A stretch of 54,583 nucleotides of DNA from Rhodothermales bacterium (GTDB lineage Bacteria; Bacteroidota; Rhodothermia; Rhodothermales; VXPQ01), in assembly GCA_022825385.1 (NCBI GenBank), contig JAJDWX010000028.1, positions 1 to 54,583 of the forward strand. The letters are read 5' to 3'. The translations under genes and the position numbers were made by a program. Shown here in pieces: positions 16,293 through 25,862 of the stretch. The notes under the pieces were generated by a model. That model made no database searches and was not told the origin of the DNA. It saw only the letters and a list, made by a program, of their open reading frames with translations. Numbering within the stretch: position 1 is the first letter of the stretch; every line of letters begins with the position of its first letter.

Positions 16293-18320
16293 TCAAAGCG
16301 GATTCGTTACGCCGGCCACCCGGATATTGAACTTCTTGTTCGGGGCCGCCTTGGGGAACGGATTGATTCTGAGTTTATAGTCAGGGGACGCCATTTTCAG
16401 GTCCATATGGTATGCGATAAGCAGAATATTGACCGCCATCTGCAGCTCCACCCACCGCTGTCCAAGGCATGTGTGCGTACCCAGGCCAAAAGGAGCGTAG
16501 GCGCCCGAGTGAAGGTGTTCCGCCCGATCCGGCAGATAACGGTCTATGTCGAATTGCTCCGGATCCTTGAACAGCGTTTCGTTATAGTGCGGCGCGGACG
16601 AAGCAATCAATAACAACGTATTGGACGGTATCTGGTAGCCGCTCACAATGCACTCGTTCATGACCGTTCTGAGCTGCATGGGAATCACCGGGTACAAGCG
16701 CGAGCACTCCATGTAGAGGCGGTGCGTGACGTCGATGCGCTCGCGCGTGAAGTCTTCCGCGGCAGGTTCGCGCCCGTTCCCGAAAAACCCTTCGGCTTCT
16801 TCGCGGACCCTGGCGTATACATCCGGGTGTCGAAGCATGCAATAGACGCAAAAGGAGAGCGAATTGCCCAGGTACACCGCAGCGGATATGGTCGCGATCA
16901 ACGGAAAAGTAATGTCCGTTTCCGGCATAAATTGCGGATCGTTTTTATGGAGTTCGAGCAGCACGTCCGCGAAATCCCGCGGCTTTCCCTTTCTTTGCGC
17001 CGGCGTGTGGGACGCGAGAATTTCCTCCTGGAGTTGCGCGATGCGCTTTTTGTACCGCTTCATCCTGGGCGTCGAAAGCATGAATTTCGGGAATGCGCCC
17101 TGTATATGCGTGTTCAGCGCGCGAAATTCGTACGCAAGCACCTCGTCTACGTAATCGCTGCAGTCCACCCCGATCATGAGATGCGAGATTTGAATGGCGA
17201 CATGATTGTAGAAGGTCTTCGTCGCGCCGAAAACATCGCCTTCGCGCCAGCGCCCCATCGATTCCCGGCAATGGCGAATCAACTCCGGCAACTGCGCCGC
17301 GGCGGTGGCGCGGGAATATCCGCTCTTCAACTCCTTGCGGAGCCTGTAGTGTTCGGCCCCGTCCATCCCCGGCATCGTTCGAGAAGCCCCGAACACGCCT
17401 TCGAAATCCTTGATGTAATCCTTCGTGCGAAGATAAAACCGCCCGTGCTTGTTCACCCACTGATTCACCTCGTGGCCCATCAAGGCGATCGTTCTCGTCT
17501 TGCGCATTTTGAAGGGAAGCTCGACGACCGGCCCATGCTTTTGCAAAATGCCGTACATCCCCTTTGAAATATTGCCCCCGAGAAAGCCGGGCTGTCGCAG
17601 TATATCGAAATATCCAAGCTTCGGAACGGGTTTGGCCTGAACAGCGCGGCGCGTTCTGGGGGTGGCGGCGCTGTTCTTCACCGCAGTCGCAACCGTCCGC
17701 CCTATCAGGTCCAGATTGGCGACAAAATCTATGCGTTCGAGCCGCTCTTCGTAGTCTTCCGGCTCAAGCAACTGCCTGAAACCCCCAAACGCGTGCATCA
17801 AGGCAATAAGAATGGCGTCGCGCGGATCCGGAATGCTGTCGTCGTCCAGGATGACGCTTATAATTCTTGTCTTGGCCTCCCGGCGCACTTGCAAATCCGA
17901 AGCAGGATAGGCGCCCGAACGGGAAACAGCGCGCGAAAGTCCCCAGAATCCGCCGCTCTCATGGTCGAGTATCTTTCGCTCCACCAAACGATCCAGCGCG
18001 AACGTAACGATTTCGTCGGAACGGCCCGTGTTCCGCTCAATCCAGTACTGCGTATCATGGACCGCTTCGGATGCAGCGACGTCCTTGAGCGTCGGGTCCA
18101 GAAGATTGTCTCCCGTCGGATCGGAATTAACCAGATACAGCGCTTCCGGATCGGTGTCGAGGGAACCCTCGAATGCAAGATCGGCGAGCACGGCTCCCGC
18201 CATAACGCAGGAAAAAGTCCAGCCCGGCACCATTTCCAGGTAACCGCTCTTTTCGTCAAGCATCAGGAGAATCAACTCCTCTGCAAGCCGCAGGGGGAAT
18301 GGCACAGATACGTCTTTCAT
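16293..18320 (-). CDS. GPP34 domain fused to a cytochrome P450
   Basis: The 675-residue protein joins two domains rarely seen together. Residues about 5-215 resemble GPP34 (Golgi phosphoprotein 3): LRLAEELILLMLDEKSG, then AGAVLADLAFEG, and a helical remainder. In eukaryotes this fold binds phosphoinositides on membranes. Residues about 235-672 form a P450: a C-helix YRLRKELKSGYS, ExxR at E538-R541 (ECSR), and a heme loop FGLGTHTCLG with thiolate C618. The I-helix near 480-489 reads YLGNSLSF, without the usual acid-alcohol pair. No signal peptide or membrane segment is seen. It lies between an RND permease and a flavoprotein. Membrane-tethered lipid oxidation is an inference. Confidence 0.8.
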   Translation of the reverse strand: MKDVSVPFPLRLAEELILLMLDEKSGYLEMVPGWTFSCVMAGAVLADLAFEGSLDTDPEALYLVNSDPTGDNLLDPTLKDVAASEAVHDTQYWIERNTGRSDEIVTFALDRLVERKILDHESGGFWGLSRAVSRSGAYPASDLQVRREAKTRIISVILDDDSIPDPRDAILIALMHAFGGFRQLLEPEDYEERLERIDFVANLDLIGRTVATAVKNSAATPRTRRAVQAKPVPKLGYFDILRQPGFLGGNISKGMYGILQKHGPVVELPFKMRKTRTIALMGHEVNQWVNKHGRFYLRTKDYIKDFEGVFGASRTMPGMDGAEHYRLRKELKSGYSRATAAAQLPELIRHCRESMGRWREGDVFGATKTFYNHVAIQISHLMIGVDCSDYVDEVLAYEFRALNTHIQGAFPKFMLSTPRMKRYKKRIAQLQEEILASHTPAQRKGKPRDFADVLLELHKNDPQFMPETDITFPLIATISAAVYLGNSLSFCVYCMLRHPDVYARVREEAEGFFGNGREPAAEDFTRERIDVTHRLYMECSRLYPVIPMQLRTVMNECIVSGYQIPSNTLLLIASSAPHYNETLFKDPEQFDIDRYLPDRAEHLHSGAYAPFGLGTHTCLGQRWVELQMAVNILLIAYHMDLKMASPDYKLRINPFPKAAPNKKFNIRVAGVTNPL

Positions 18321-18378
18321 GCTTGCGATGCCTTGTAGAAAGTCATATGTAGCGAACGAAACGCATGCGAACGAGCGG

Positions 18379-21300
18379 CTATGCTGCGAGGGCCGCGTTG
18401 CGAGGCGAGTTGGCGCGCAAATAGATCGCCATGAGCGCAGGCACCAGCACGATCAATATCGCCGTCGTGATCATCACGCCAACCCCAAGCGACGCTGCAA
18501 AGGGAACGAGGAATTGCGCCTGAATAGACGGCTCGAGAATAAGCGGCGTGAAACCCAGAAACGTGGTCGCCGAAGTCAGCATAACGGGCCGAAAGCGTCC
18601 TTTGGCCCCATCGACGATAGCCTCCTTGACCGTAGCCCCCTCCTTGAGCCGCTGGTCCATGAAATCGATCATGACCAGCGAATCGTTGACAAGCACCCCG
18701 GCAAGGCCAAAGAACCCGAGGAAAGAGGCGGCGCTAATGGCGATGCCCAGCGCCAGATGGCCGAGCACGACGCCCGCAAGGCCGAACGGAATGACGGCCA
18801 TTACGATGAACGGTTTGCCGTACGAACCCAGCGGAATAGCCAGCAACACGAACATAGCGAGCATGGCGAGCGCGAAACCTCGGTACAACGCGTCCAGCGA
18901 CTCCAGTTGCTGCTGCTGTTCGCCGCCGAAAGAGTACTTCAGTTCAGGATGGGCGTCCGTGAGCCGCGCAAGGATCTCGTCCCTGAGTATTCCATTGGCC
19001 TCCCCGCTCGAAATCGCATCCTCGTGGATGTCCGCGGTCACCGTCACAACCCGCTGACCGTCCTGACGGCGGATGGTCGGCGGCGAGGCGCCCATCCGCA
19101 CCGAGGCCACCTGGCTTATCGGCGCCTCCCCGCCCAGCGGCGTACGGATCATGTATTTCTCGACGTCCGTGAGCGCGTCCCGCTCGTCGCCCGGAAGGCG
19201 CGCATAGACCCGAACCTCCTCCCTGTCGCGTTGCAGCCTGAGCGCTTCCACGCCAAAAAAGGCTCCCCGCACCTGCCGCGCCATCTCGTCGACCGTCAGG
19301 CCAAACGTGCGCGCTTCGGGCCGTAACGACAATTCGATCTGCCCGACGCCGGGCGTGTGATCGGAACGGATATCGAAGACGCCTTGCACGCCGCGCAAAC
19401 CGTTCGTCACCGAATCCGCGATGGCCGCCAGGCGCGACGGGTCCGGGTGCGACAACACCGCCGCCACGGGACTGCCGAGATCGATAACCTCGCCGCTGAA
19501 GGCAATCCCGCGAACGTACGGAAGCGTTCCGACTTCTTCTCTCCAGGCTTGCATGATCAGAATGGTCGAAACGTCCCGTTGCTGGGCGTTCAGGAGTTTG
19601 AACTCTACGGTGGCGACGTGGGCTTCCGGCTTCATGGCGGGGGTTGGATTGATCCCGCCGCCTTCCACGCGCGGGCGCTGCCCAACCGTTACGATAACGC
19701 CCGAAAGCAGCGAGGGCGCGCCATCCGGCCTCTCTGCGTCCAGGCGCTCCAGTACGCGGCGTCCCGCCTGTTCCAGTTCCATCGCCACTTCGTACGTCCG
19801 CTCCGCAAGGGTGCCGTCCGGCATTTCCAGCGTAGCGTTGACAAAGTCGCCTTCCACTACGTCGGCGAACGTGGTGGGAACGACGCCCGCCGGCACCAGC
19901 GACACGCTAAGGATGAGCAACCCCGCGACGCTCGCCAGCACGACGGCGGGTTGATCCGTCGCAAAACGCAGCGCGCGGTCCAGGGGCCCGGTCAAAAATC
20001 TGTTCAATCCGCGATCCACATACTCCCGGGGGCGCGCAAAAAAGCGTTCCAGCCCGCGGGTCGCTACGCGCTCCGGTCCGGGCAAGTGGGACAAGTGCCT
20101 GGGCAGAATCAGAAGCGATTCGAAAAGCGAAATCAGCAACATGCCGATGATAATAATGGGCAATGCAGACCATATTTCTCCAATGCCCCCCGGAATAAAC
20201 ATCAGAGGGGTAAACGCCGCGACGGAAGTCAACACCGCGAAGGTCAATGCTTTCCTGATTCGCCGCGTACCCCGAATCGCGGCGACGACCCCCGGCAGGC
20301 CCCGTTGTCGCTCGTGGTGGATATGCTCGGCCACGACAATGGCGTCGTCTACGATGATGCCGATAGCCAGCATGAACGAGAACAGGGAAATGGTATTAAT
20401 CGCCAGATCGAACAACAACATGACGGCCAGCGCGCCGACCCCCGAAGTAACGAGTCCGACGACGACCCACAGGGCAAGCCGTATTTCGAGAAACAACGCC
20501 AGCGCGATAAACACCAGAAGAAGCCCCAGAATGCCATTCCGGACAAGCAGCCCGAACCGCTCCGAATAAGCCTGGGACTCGTCGTTCCAGACGGTAACGT
20601 CCACCCCGTCCGGCAACGAGGGAATAATCGTGTCGTCCAGATGTCCCCGGACGGCTTCCGCCACATCCATCACCTGCTCGTCGTCGGCCCGATAGACCTC
20701 CACGAAGAGCGCAGGCAGGCCCTGGTGCCGAAGAATCAGGTCGGTATCCTCGAATGCGTCGCGCACCTGCGCAATATCCCCGAGACGCACGATGGCGCCG
20801 TCCTGGCGGGCCAGCACGACAATATCTTCGAAGTCGATCTGGTCGTAGCGGCGCCCCACGGTCTGGACGCGCACGGAGGCGTCCCGCGTATCGACGCGGC
20901 CAGCCGAAAGGTCGAGCGAACTGCGCCGGACTGCGTCGGCTACGTCGTCGAGCGTCAAGCCAAGCGCCCGCAAACGCGCAAGCGGCGCCTCGATCGATAT
21001 TTCATACTTTCTGGCCCCCGTCGTCTCGACGCGAGACACATCGGGCAAGGACGCCAGTTCGTCTTCGATCTGATAGGCCAATTCCTTCAACGAACGCTCG
21101 GGCGCGTCGCCAGAAACAATCAGGCGAATCATGCTGCTCTGATTGTTCATTTCCCGAAACTGCGGACGCTCGGCGGCGGCGGGAAACGACGGTATCTGCC
21201 CGACCGCAGCCTGCACCTCGTCCATGACCTTCCCTATATCCGCGCCGCTCTTCAACTCGACCCGGACCGACGCAATCCCCTGGGCCGCCAGGGACTTGAC

Positions 21301-21570
21301 CGTCTTGACATGCTCCAGCGCTTCGACCCGCTCCTCGATCTTTACGATAATCGACTCCTCTATCTCCTCTGGCTGGGCGCCCGGATAGACTACGGACACT
21401 TCAACGGTATTAAAAGGAACCGTAGGCCAGGCCTCCCGCTCCAGCCCGCTCAGCGCCACAAGGCCCGCCGCCAGAATAGCAAGCATAGCCAGGTTGGCGG
21501 CGACGCGATTGCTCGCCATAAAGGCAATGGGTCCGCCGGGCTCGCCTCCGTAAGGATCGGTTCGATTCAT
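18379..21570 (-). CDS. RND-family efflux permease (AcrB/MMPL-like)
   Basis: The 1063-residue inner-membrane transporter has the RND plan: one N-terminal membrane helix (ANLAMLAILAAGLVAL), a large periplasmic loop, a helix bundle, a second periplasmic loop and the final bundle. The proton-relay motif is intact in transmembrane helix 4 (GIIVDDAIVV, adjacent aspartates). Family members export drugs, metals or lipids using the proton gradient. No membrane-fusion protein or TolC-like gene is beside it, so partners must lie elsewhere or it works alone. The gene ends 58 bases before the GPP34-P450 gene on the same strand, which suggests a shared transcript and a hydrophobic substrate. Confidence 0.88.
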   Translation of the reverse strand: MNRTDPYGGEPGGPIAFMASNRVAANLAMLAILAAGLVALSGLEREAWPTVPFNTVEVSVVYPGAQPEEIEESIIVKIEERVEALEHVKTVKSLAAQGIASVRVELKSGADIGKVMDEVQAAVGQIPSFPAAAERPQFREMNNQSSMIRLIVSGDAPERSLKELAYQIEDELASLPDVSRVETTGARKYEISIEAPLARLRALGLTLDDVADAVRRSSLDLSAGRVDTRDASVRVQTVGRRYDQIDFEDIVVLARQDGAIVRLGDIAQVRDAFEDTDLILRHQGLPALFVEVYRADDEQVMDVAEAVRGHLDDTIIPSLPDGVDVTVWNDESQAYSERFGLLVRNGILGLLLVFIALALFLEIRLALWVVVGLVTSGVGALAVMLLFDLAINTISLFSFMLAIGIIVDDAIVVAEHIHHERQRGLPGVVAAIRGTRRIRKALTFAVLTSVAAFTPLMFIPGGIGEIWSALPIIIIGMLLISLFESLLILPRHLSHLPGPERVATRGLERFFARPREYVDRGLNRFLTGPLDRALRFATDQPAVVLASVAGLLILSVSLVPAGVVPTTFADVVEGDFVNATLEMPDGTLAERTYEVAMELEQAGRRVLERLDAERPDGAPSLLSGVIVTVGQRPRVEGGGINPTPAMKPEAHVATVEFKLLNAQQRDVSTILIMQAWREEVGTLPYVRGIAFSGEVIDLGSPVAAVLSHPDPSRLAAIADSVTNGLRGVQGVFDIRSDHTPGVGQIELSLRPEARTFGLTVDEMARQVRGAFFGVEALRLQRDREEVRVYARLPGDERDALTDVEKYMIRTPLGGEAPISQVASVRMGASPPTIRRQDGQRVVTVTADIHEDAISSGEANGILRDEILARLTDAHPELKYSFGGEQQQQLESLDALYRGFALAMLAMFVLLAIPLGSYGKPFIVMAVIPFGLAGVVLGHLALGIAISAASFLGFFGLAGVLVNDSLVMIDFMDQRLKEGATVKEAIVDGAKGRFRPVMLTSATTFLGFTPLILEPSIQAQFLVPFAASLGVGVMITTAILIVLVPALMAIYLRANSPRNAALAA

Positions 21571-21631
21571 TCGTTACGCTCAATGAGAGCAAATACCAGT
21601 GTGCTGCGAAAATGGTACGCGCCCGCGCGCT

Positions 21632-22606
21632 TCAGGATGCAAGTTCCTCCTTCGGCCCGGCCAGCAGGTACAGTACGGCCATGCGGGCGGCGACCCCGTT
21701 GGTCACCTGATCCAGAATCACGGCCCGTTCGTGATCCACCACCTCGCTCGCCAGTTCGACGCCCCGGTTCACCGGGCCCGGGTGCATGATGCGAAGGTCG
21801 GGATGCCGTTCCATATGCTTCAGGGTAATGCCGTACCGCGCATGGTATTCCCGCACCCCGGGGAAAAGCAGGGCGCCCTGTCGCTCCAGTTGCACCCGCA
21901 GCGCCATCGCCACGTCGCACCCTTCCAGCGCTTCGTCCAGGCGGTTCGTTACCCGTACGCCCATGTCTTCGACCCCTACCGGCGTCATCGTGCCGGGAGC
22001 GCACAGCGTCACTTGCGCGCCAAGCGCCTGCAGGCCGTATATGTTCGAGCGGGCCACGCGGCTGTGCGCAATATCTCCGATAATGGAAATGTTTCGGCCT
22101 TCGAGCGAAGGATGGATATCCGTAAGCGTAAGCAGGTCCAGCAAGGCCTGCGTGGGATGTTCGTGGGCGCCGTCTCCGGCGTTGATCACCACGGAATCGA
22201 TGCAGCGGGTCAGAAAAATCGCCGCGCCCGGAGACTTGTGCCGAATCACGACCACATTCACTTTCATCGCCTCGATATTCAGGGCCGTGTCCTTCAGCGT
22301 TTCGCCCTTGGACACGGACGAGCCGGAAACGGAAAAATTCACCGGATCCGCCGACAATCGTTTTTCGGCCAGTTCGAAAGAAATGCGCGTCCGCGTGGAC
22401 GGTTCGAAAAAAAGGTTGGCGACGGTAACCCCGCGCATCGGAGGCACACGCGGAATGGCGCGGCGCAGCACCGAACGAAAATACCGCGCCGTATGCAGAA
22501 TGCACCCGATCTCTTCTTCGTCGTACGTCGAAAGGCCCAGCAAATGCCGGTGTTTCAACGAACCCGGAGCCGCCGGAGCCTGACTTGCTTCTTCGCGTGC
22601 TTGCAT
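21632..22606 (-). CDS. pyrB: Aspartate carbamoyltransferase catalytic subunit
   Basis: The 324-residue enzyme condenses carbamoyl phosphate with aspartate in pyrimidine synthesis. The carbamoyl-phosphate loop [13 protein letters not shown], the [13 protein letters not shown] loop with the catalytic Lys, and the C-terminal [11 protein letters not shown] motif are present. The start ATG 22606 is 2 bases after the pyrR stop; an in-frame ATG at 22636 inside pyrR is less likely. No regulatory subunit gene (pyrI) is adjacent, so it is probably the PyrR-controlled type. Confidence 0.93.
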   Translation of the reverse strand: MQAREEASQAPAAPGSLKHRHLLGLSTYDEEEIGCILHTARYFRSVLRRAIPRVPPMRGVTVANLFFEPSTRTRISFELAEKRLSADPVNFSVSGSSVSKGETLKDTALNIEAMKVNVVVIRHKSPGAAIFLTRCIDSVVINAGDGAHEHPTQALLDLLTLTDIHPSLEGRNISIIGDIAHSRVARSNIYGLQALGAQVTLCAPGTMTPVGVEDMGVRVTNRLDEALEGCDVAMALRVQLERQGALLFPGVREYHARYGITLKHMERHPDLRIMHPGPVNRGVELASEVVDHERAVILDQVTNGVAARMAVLYLLAGPKEELAS

Positions 22607-22608
22607 GG

Positions 22609-23178
22609 TTATTCGCTCGAAGTTTCCACCAGCCATACGCCTTCCCGATCGTCGAGCTCATGCAGCCGCACGCGCACTTCTTCTCCGGGCAGCGTAGGCA
22701 CCTGCCGGCCTACGACGTCCGCGCATACGGGAAGCTCCCGGAGGCCGCGATCGACGATCACAAGAAATTTTACGGAGGCCGGACGGCCGATGTCCATCAG
22801 CGCGTCGAACGCCGCCCGCGCCGTGCGTCCGGTATACAACACATCGTCCACCAGCACCAGGCGCCGCTCCGTAATGTCGAACGGAATGTCCGTAGCGCGC
22901 ACCACGGGCTGTTCGAGGCGAATGCGGAAATCGTCCCGGTACATGGTGGCATCGAGCACGCCGACCGGAACGCGCAAGGATTCGAAGGCCAGAATCTTGT
23001 CGCGGAGGCGCCGGGCCAGGTGCACGCCGCGCGTCTGCATCCCTATCAAACCGAAATGGCGCGCGGCATCCTCTTCGGGATGTATCATTTCCACAATCTG
23101 GCGCGCCATGCGATTCAGCGTCCGGTCCAGATCGTGGGGGTCCATCAATTGCGCCTTGATGCGATCTGTTGACTCCAT
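22609..23178 (-). CDS. pyrR: Bifunctional pyrimidine regulator / uracil phosphoribosyltransferase
   Basis: The 189-residue protein shows the type I phosphoribosyltransferase PRPP loop [12 protein letters not shown] and the PyrR-type GIMQTRG-like segment ([14 protein letters not shown]). PyrR proteins sense UMP/UTP and control pyr transcripts by binding leader RNA, with weak uracil phosphoribosyltransferase activity. It directly precedes pyrB, the usual arrangement. The 103-base gap to the divergent DUF58 gene is short for a full attenuator; no clear anti-terminator could be drawn there. Confidence 0.92.
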   Translation of the reverse strand: MESTDRIKAQLMDPHDLDRTLNRMARQIVEMIHPEEDAARHFGLIGMQTRGVHLARRLRDKILAFESLRVPVGVLDATMYRDDFRIRLEQPVVRATDIPFDITERRLVLVDDVLYTGRTARAAFDALMDIGRPASVKFLVIVDRGLRELPVCADVVGRQVPTLPGEEVRVRLHELDDREGVWLVETSSE

Positions 23179-23281
23179 AACATGAAAATTACGAAAAACG
23201 AATGCCTGTTTCCAGTTTCTCTGACGTACCTTCGTAAGACAACCCGCAATTTACTCCTTTTTCTCATTCTTTTTCGCCGCA

Positions 23282-24217
23282 ATGCCCGCCGCGCAGGATA
23301 CCAGCCTTAGATACCTCGACCCTGTCGTCGTATCCCGCCTGAACAACATGGAGCTCCGGGCGCGCATGATCGTCGAGGGCTTCATTACGGGCCTGCACAA
23401 AAGCCCGTACCACGGATTTTCCGTGGAGTTCGCCGAGCACCGCCCCTACATCGCAGGCGACGAACTCCGATACGTGGACTGGAAAGTGTACGGCAAGACG
23501 GACCGGCATTATGTCAAACGGTTCGAGGAAGAAACCAACCTGCGGCACTACGTGGCCCTCGATACGTCCGCCTCCATGCGATACCGGGAGCAGGCGCCGC
23601 TCTCCAAGATAGCGTACGGCGGCTACCTCGCCGCGGCGCTCCACTACATCATGGTCAAGCAGCGGGACGCCACCGGGCTCATTACGTTCGACGAGGAAAT
23701 TCGCGACGTCCTGCCTCCAAGGAGCGCAACGTCCTGGCTGCGGCAGATTCTGATCCGGCTGCAACAAACCATCGACCGCCCGCCGCCGCAAAAACGCACC
23801 GGCGCCGCGAAGGCGCTCAGCGAAATCGCCGAACGCATCGCCCGCCGCTCCCTTGTCGTCGTCATTACCGACCTTTTCGAAAATGTCGGAGAGCACGAAG
23901 ATTTGCTCAAGGCGCTGCGGCACCTGCGCTACCGGGGACACGAAGTCCTGGTGTTCCATGTGCTGGAATCCGCCACGGAGCGCGCATTCGACTTCCCCGA
24001 CGCGCCCATGATCTTTCGAGACATGGAAACCGGCGAGGAAATTTCCCTGCAACCGGCGCACATACGGGAAAACTACCGCGAGGCGGCGGCGTTCTTTGGA
24101 AACCGGTTTCGGCGGCAATGCCTCGAATACGACATCGATTTCGTGGAACTGAATACGGAACAGCCGTACGACAAGGCCCTGCTCGCCTACCTGAACAAGC
24201 GAAAAAAAATGGTCTGA
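23282..24217 (+). CDS. DUF58 domain protein (vWA-like)
   Basis: The 311-residue soluble protein carries the DUF58 signature: GFSVEFAEHRPYIAGDE followed by RYVDWKVYGKTD and VKRFEEETN. A vWA-like fold with a metal-binding DTSASM motif comes next, at about residue 97. DUF58 proteins are usually encoded with a MoxR AAA ATPase and vWA membrane proteins that act together as an assembly or chaperone module. No MoxR gene is in this window, so the gene stands apart from its usual partners. The start ATG 23282 gives a normal N-terminus. The next gene starts 8 bases later. Confidence 0.88.
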   Translation: MPAAQDTSLRYLDPVVVSRLNNMELRARMIVEGFITGLHKSPYHGFSVEFAEHRPYIAGDELRYVDWKVYGKTDRHYVKRFEEETNLRHYVALDTSASMRYREQAPLSKIAYGGYLAAALHYIMVKQRDATGLITFDEEIRDVLPPRSATSWLRQILIRLQQTIDRPPPQKRTGAAKALSEIAERIARRSLVVVITDLFENVGEHEDLLKALRHLRYRGHEVLVFHVLESATERAFDFPDAPMIFRDMETGEEISLQPAHIRENYREAAAFFGNRFRRQCLEYDIDFVELNTEQPYDKALLAYLNKRKKMV

Positions 24218-24225
24218 CGGTCTCC

Positions 24226-25434
24226 ATGCGCGAACGCATACAACAACTGAACGAGGAATTTTTCGAGCGAATCGTAGCCATCCGCCGCACCCTGCACCAG
24301 AACCCGGAGCTGGCCTATTCGGAATGGAACACGGCCAAACTGGTGGCGGAAACGCTGGAACCGCTCGGCTTCGACATCCATACCGGCGTGGCGAAAACGG
24401 GCGTCGTGGCCACGTTGCGCGGCGGCAAGCCCGGCCCCGCGCTGGCGCTGCGGGCAGACATGGACGCCCTGCCCATACAGGAGGAAAACGCCTTCGACTT
24501 TGACTTCGCCTCCCGAAACGACGGGGTCATGCATGCTTGCGGCCACGACGCGCACACCGCCGCGCTCCTTGGCGCGGCCTCCATCCTGCATCGGCTCCGG
24601 GACGAACTGCCCGGAAGCGTCCGGTTCCTGTTCCAGCCCAGCGAGGAAAAACTGCCCGGCGGCGCGCTGCCCATGATCCGGGAGGGCGCGCTTGGCGAGG
24701 CGTTCGGCCCGGCGCCCCGGGCGATCTTCGGCCAGCATGTGCACCCCGGACTGGACGCCGGAAAAATCGGGGTCCGGGCCGGACGATACATGGCCTCGGC
24801 GGACGAAATCTATATCACGATAGAAGGACAAGGCGGACACGCCGCGGCGCCGCACCTGCTGGACGCCGATCCGGTGCTCGCCGCCGCGCACACGCTCCTC
24901 GCCCTGCAATCCGTTACAAGCCGGCATTGTCCCCCGGACACGCCCAGCGTCCTCTCGATCGGACGGTTCGTGGCGGACGGCGCGACGAACGTCATTCCCG
25001 GTCAGGTCCTGCTGGAAGGCTCTTTCCGCTCGCTCGACGAAACCTGGCGGTTCCAGGCGCACGACCATATTCGCCGCATCGCGGAAAAAACGGCCGAGGC
25101 GCACGGCGCGCGCGTCCGCGTAGAGATCGAGGCGGGGTATCCGGTCCTGTGCAACGACCCCGCGTCCGCGCAGTTCGTCCGGGACGTTGCCGCCGATTAC
25201 GTGGGCGAAGAGCACGTGGTCGATCTGGACCTGTGGTACGCCTCGGAGGATTTCGCCTGGTTTTTGCGCGAGACACCGGGCGCCTTCTACCGGTTCGGCA
25301 CCCGCAACGAAGCCAGGGGCATCGTGCACGGCCTCCACACGCCCCGCTTTGCGATAGACGAGGAAGCGTTGCGCATGGCGCCGGGGTTCATGGCGTACCT
25401 GACCATGGAATACCTGACGCGGGAGGCGGCGTAA
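24226..25434 (+). CDS. M20-family amidohydrolase (N-acyl amino acid hydrolase-like)
   Basis: The 402-residue metallopeptidase opens with RIVAIRRTLHQNPELAYSEWNT, the hallmark of the M20D amidohydrolases that remove acyl groups from amino acids or cleave small dipeptides. Metal and catalytic motifs follow: LRADMDALPIQEEN, MHACGHDAHTAALLG, EEKLPGGA, HVHPGLDAGKIG and GQGGHAAAPH. Dimerisation domain and C-terminal catalytic residues are present. The start ATG 24226 is 8 bases after the DUF58 stop. The exact substrate cannot be named. Confidence 0.88.
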   Translation: MRERIQQLNEEFFERIVAIRRTLHQNPELAYSEWNTAKLVAETLEPLGFDIHTGVAKTGVVATLRGGKPGPALALRADMDALPIQEENAFDFDFASRNDGVMHACGHDAHTAALLGAASILHRLRDELPGSVRFLFQPSEEKLPGGALPMIREGALGEAFGPAPRAIFGQHVHPGLDAGKIGVRAGRYMASADEIYITIEGQGGHAAAPHLLDADPVLAAAHTLLALQSVTSRHCPPDTPSVLSIGRFVADGATNVIPGQVLLEGSFRSLDETWRFQAHDHIRRIAEKTAEAHGARVRVEIEAGYPVLCNDPASAQFVRDVAADYVGEEHVVDLDLWYASEDFAWFLRETPGAFYRFGTRNEARGIVHGLHTPRFAIDEEALRMAPGFMAYLTMEYLTREAA

Positions 25435-25504
25435 AGGGCGCGGCGGACGGCGGGCGGCGCGCCTGCATGGGCCTGGGCGCGACCGGACGGCGGCCTTGGC
25501 GCAC

Positions 25505-25816
25505 TTAGTACGGCGACGGAGCGTTCACCGCCTCGACGCGGGCGATTTGCGGCACGGAACGCTTGAGGGCTTGTTCGATGCCGGCGCGCAAGGTCATGGC
25601 GCTCATGGGGCATGTGCCGCACGCCCCCAGCAATTCCAGTTCCACCACCATATCCGGCGTAATGTTCAGCAAGCGCACGGACCCCCCGTCCGCCATCAAA
25701 TACGGGCGAATCGAATCCAGCGATTCCTCGATCCGGGCGCGGAGTTCTGCGTCTGCGTCCGCAACGGACGCCTGTTCTGCCGTGTGCCCTGCAGCGGGCG
25801 CGTTTTTTTCGGACAT
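25505..25816 (-). CDS. NifU C-terminal-domain Fe-S scaffold protein
   Basis: This 103-residue protein has the NifU-like domain (about 27-95): ESLDSIRPYLMADGG, then LLGACGTCPMSAMTLRAG with the CxxC pair that binds a [4Fe-4S] cluster. It would carry clusters to target proteins. The Mrp-like ATPase at 25863-26984 precedes it on the same strand, 46 bases away; both act in Fe-S cluster assembly, so they probably form one unit. The M20 peptidase gene converges on it. Confidence 0.9.
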   Translation of the reverse strand: MSEKNAPAAGHTAEQASVADADAELRARIEESLDSIRPYLMADGGSVRLLNITPDMVVELELLGACGTCPMSAMTLRAGIEQALKRSVPQIARVEAVNAPSPY

Positions 25817-25862
25817 ATGCCTTTTCCCCAGGATGTATCGATGGACACTATCGCAAACTATG

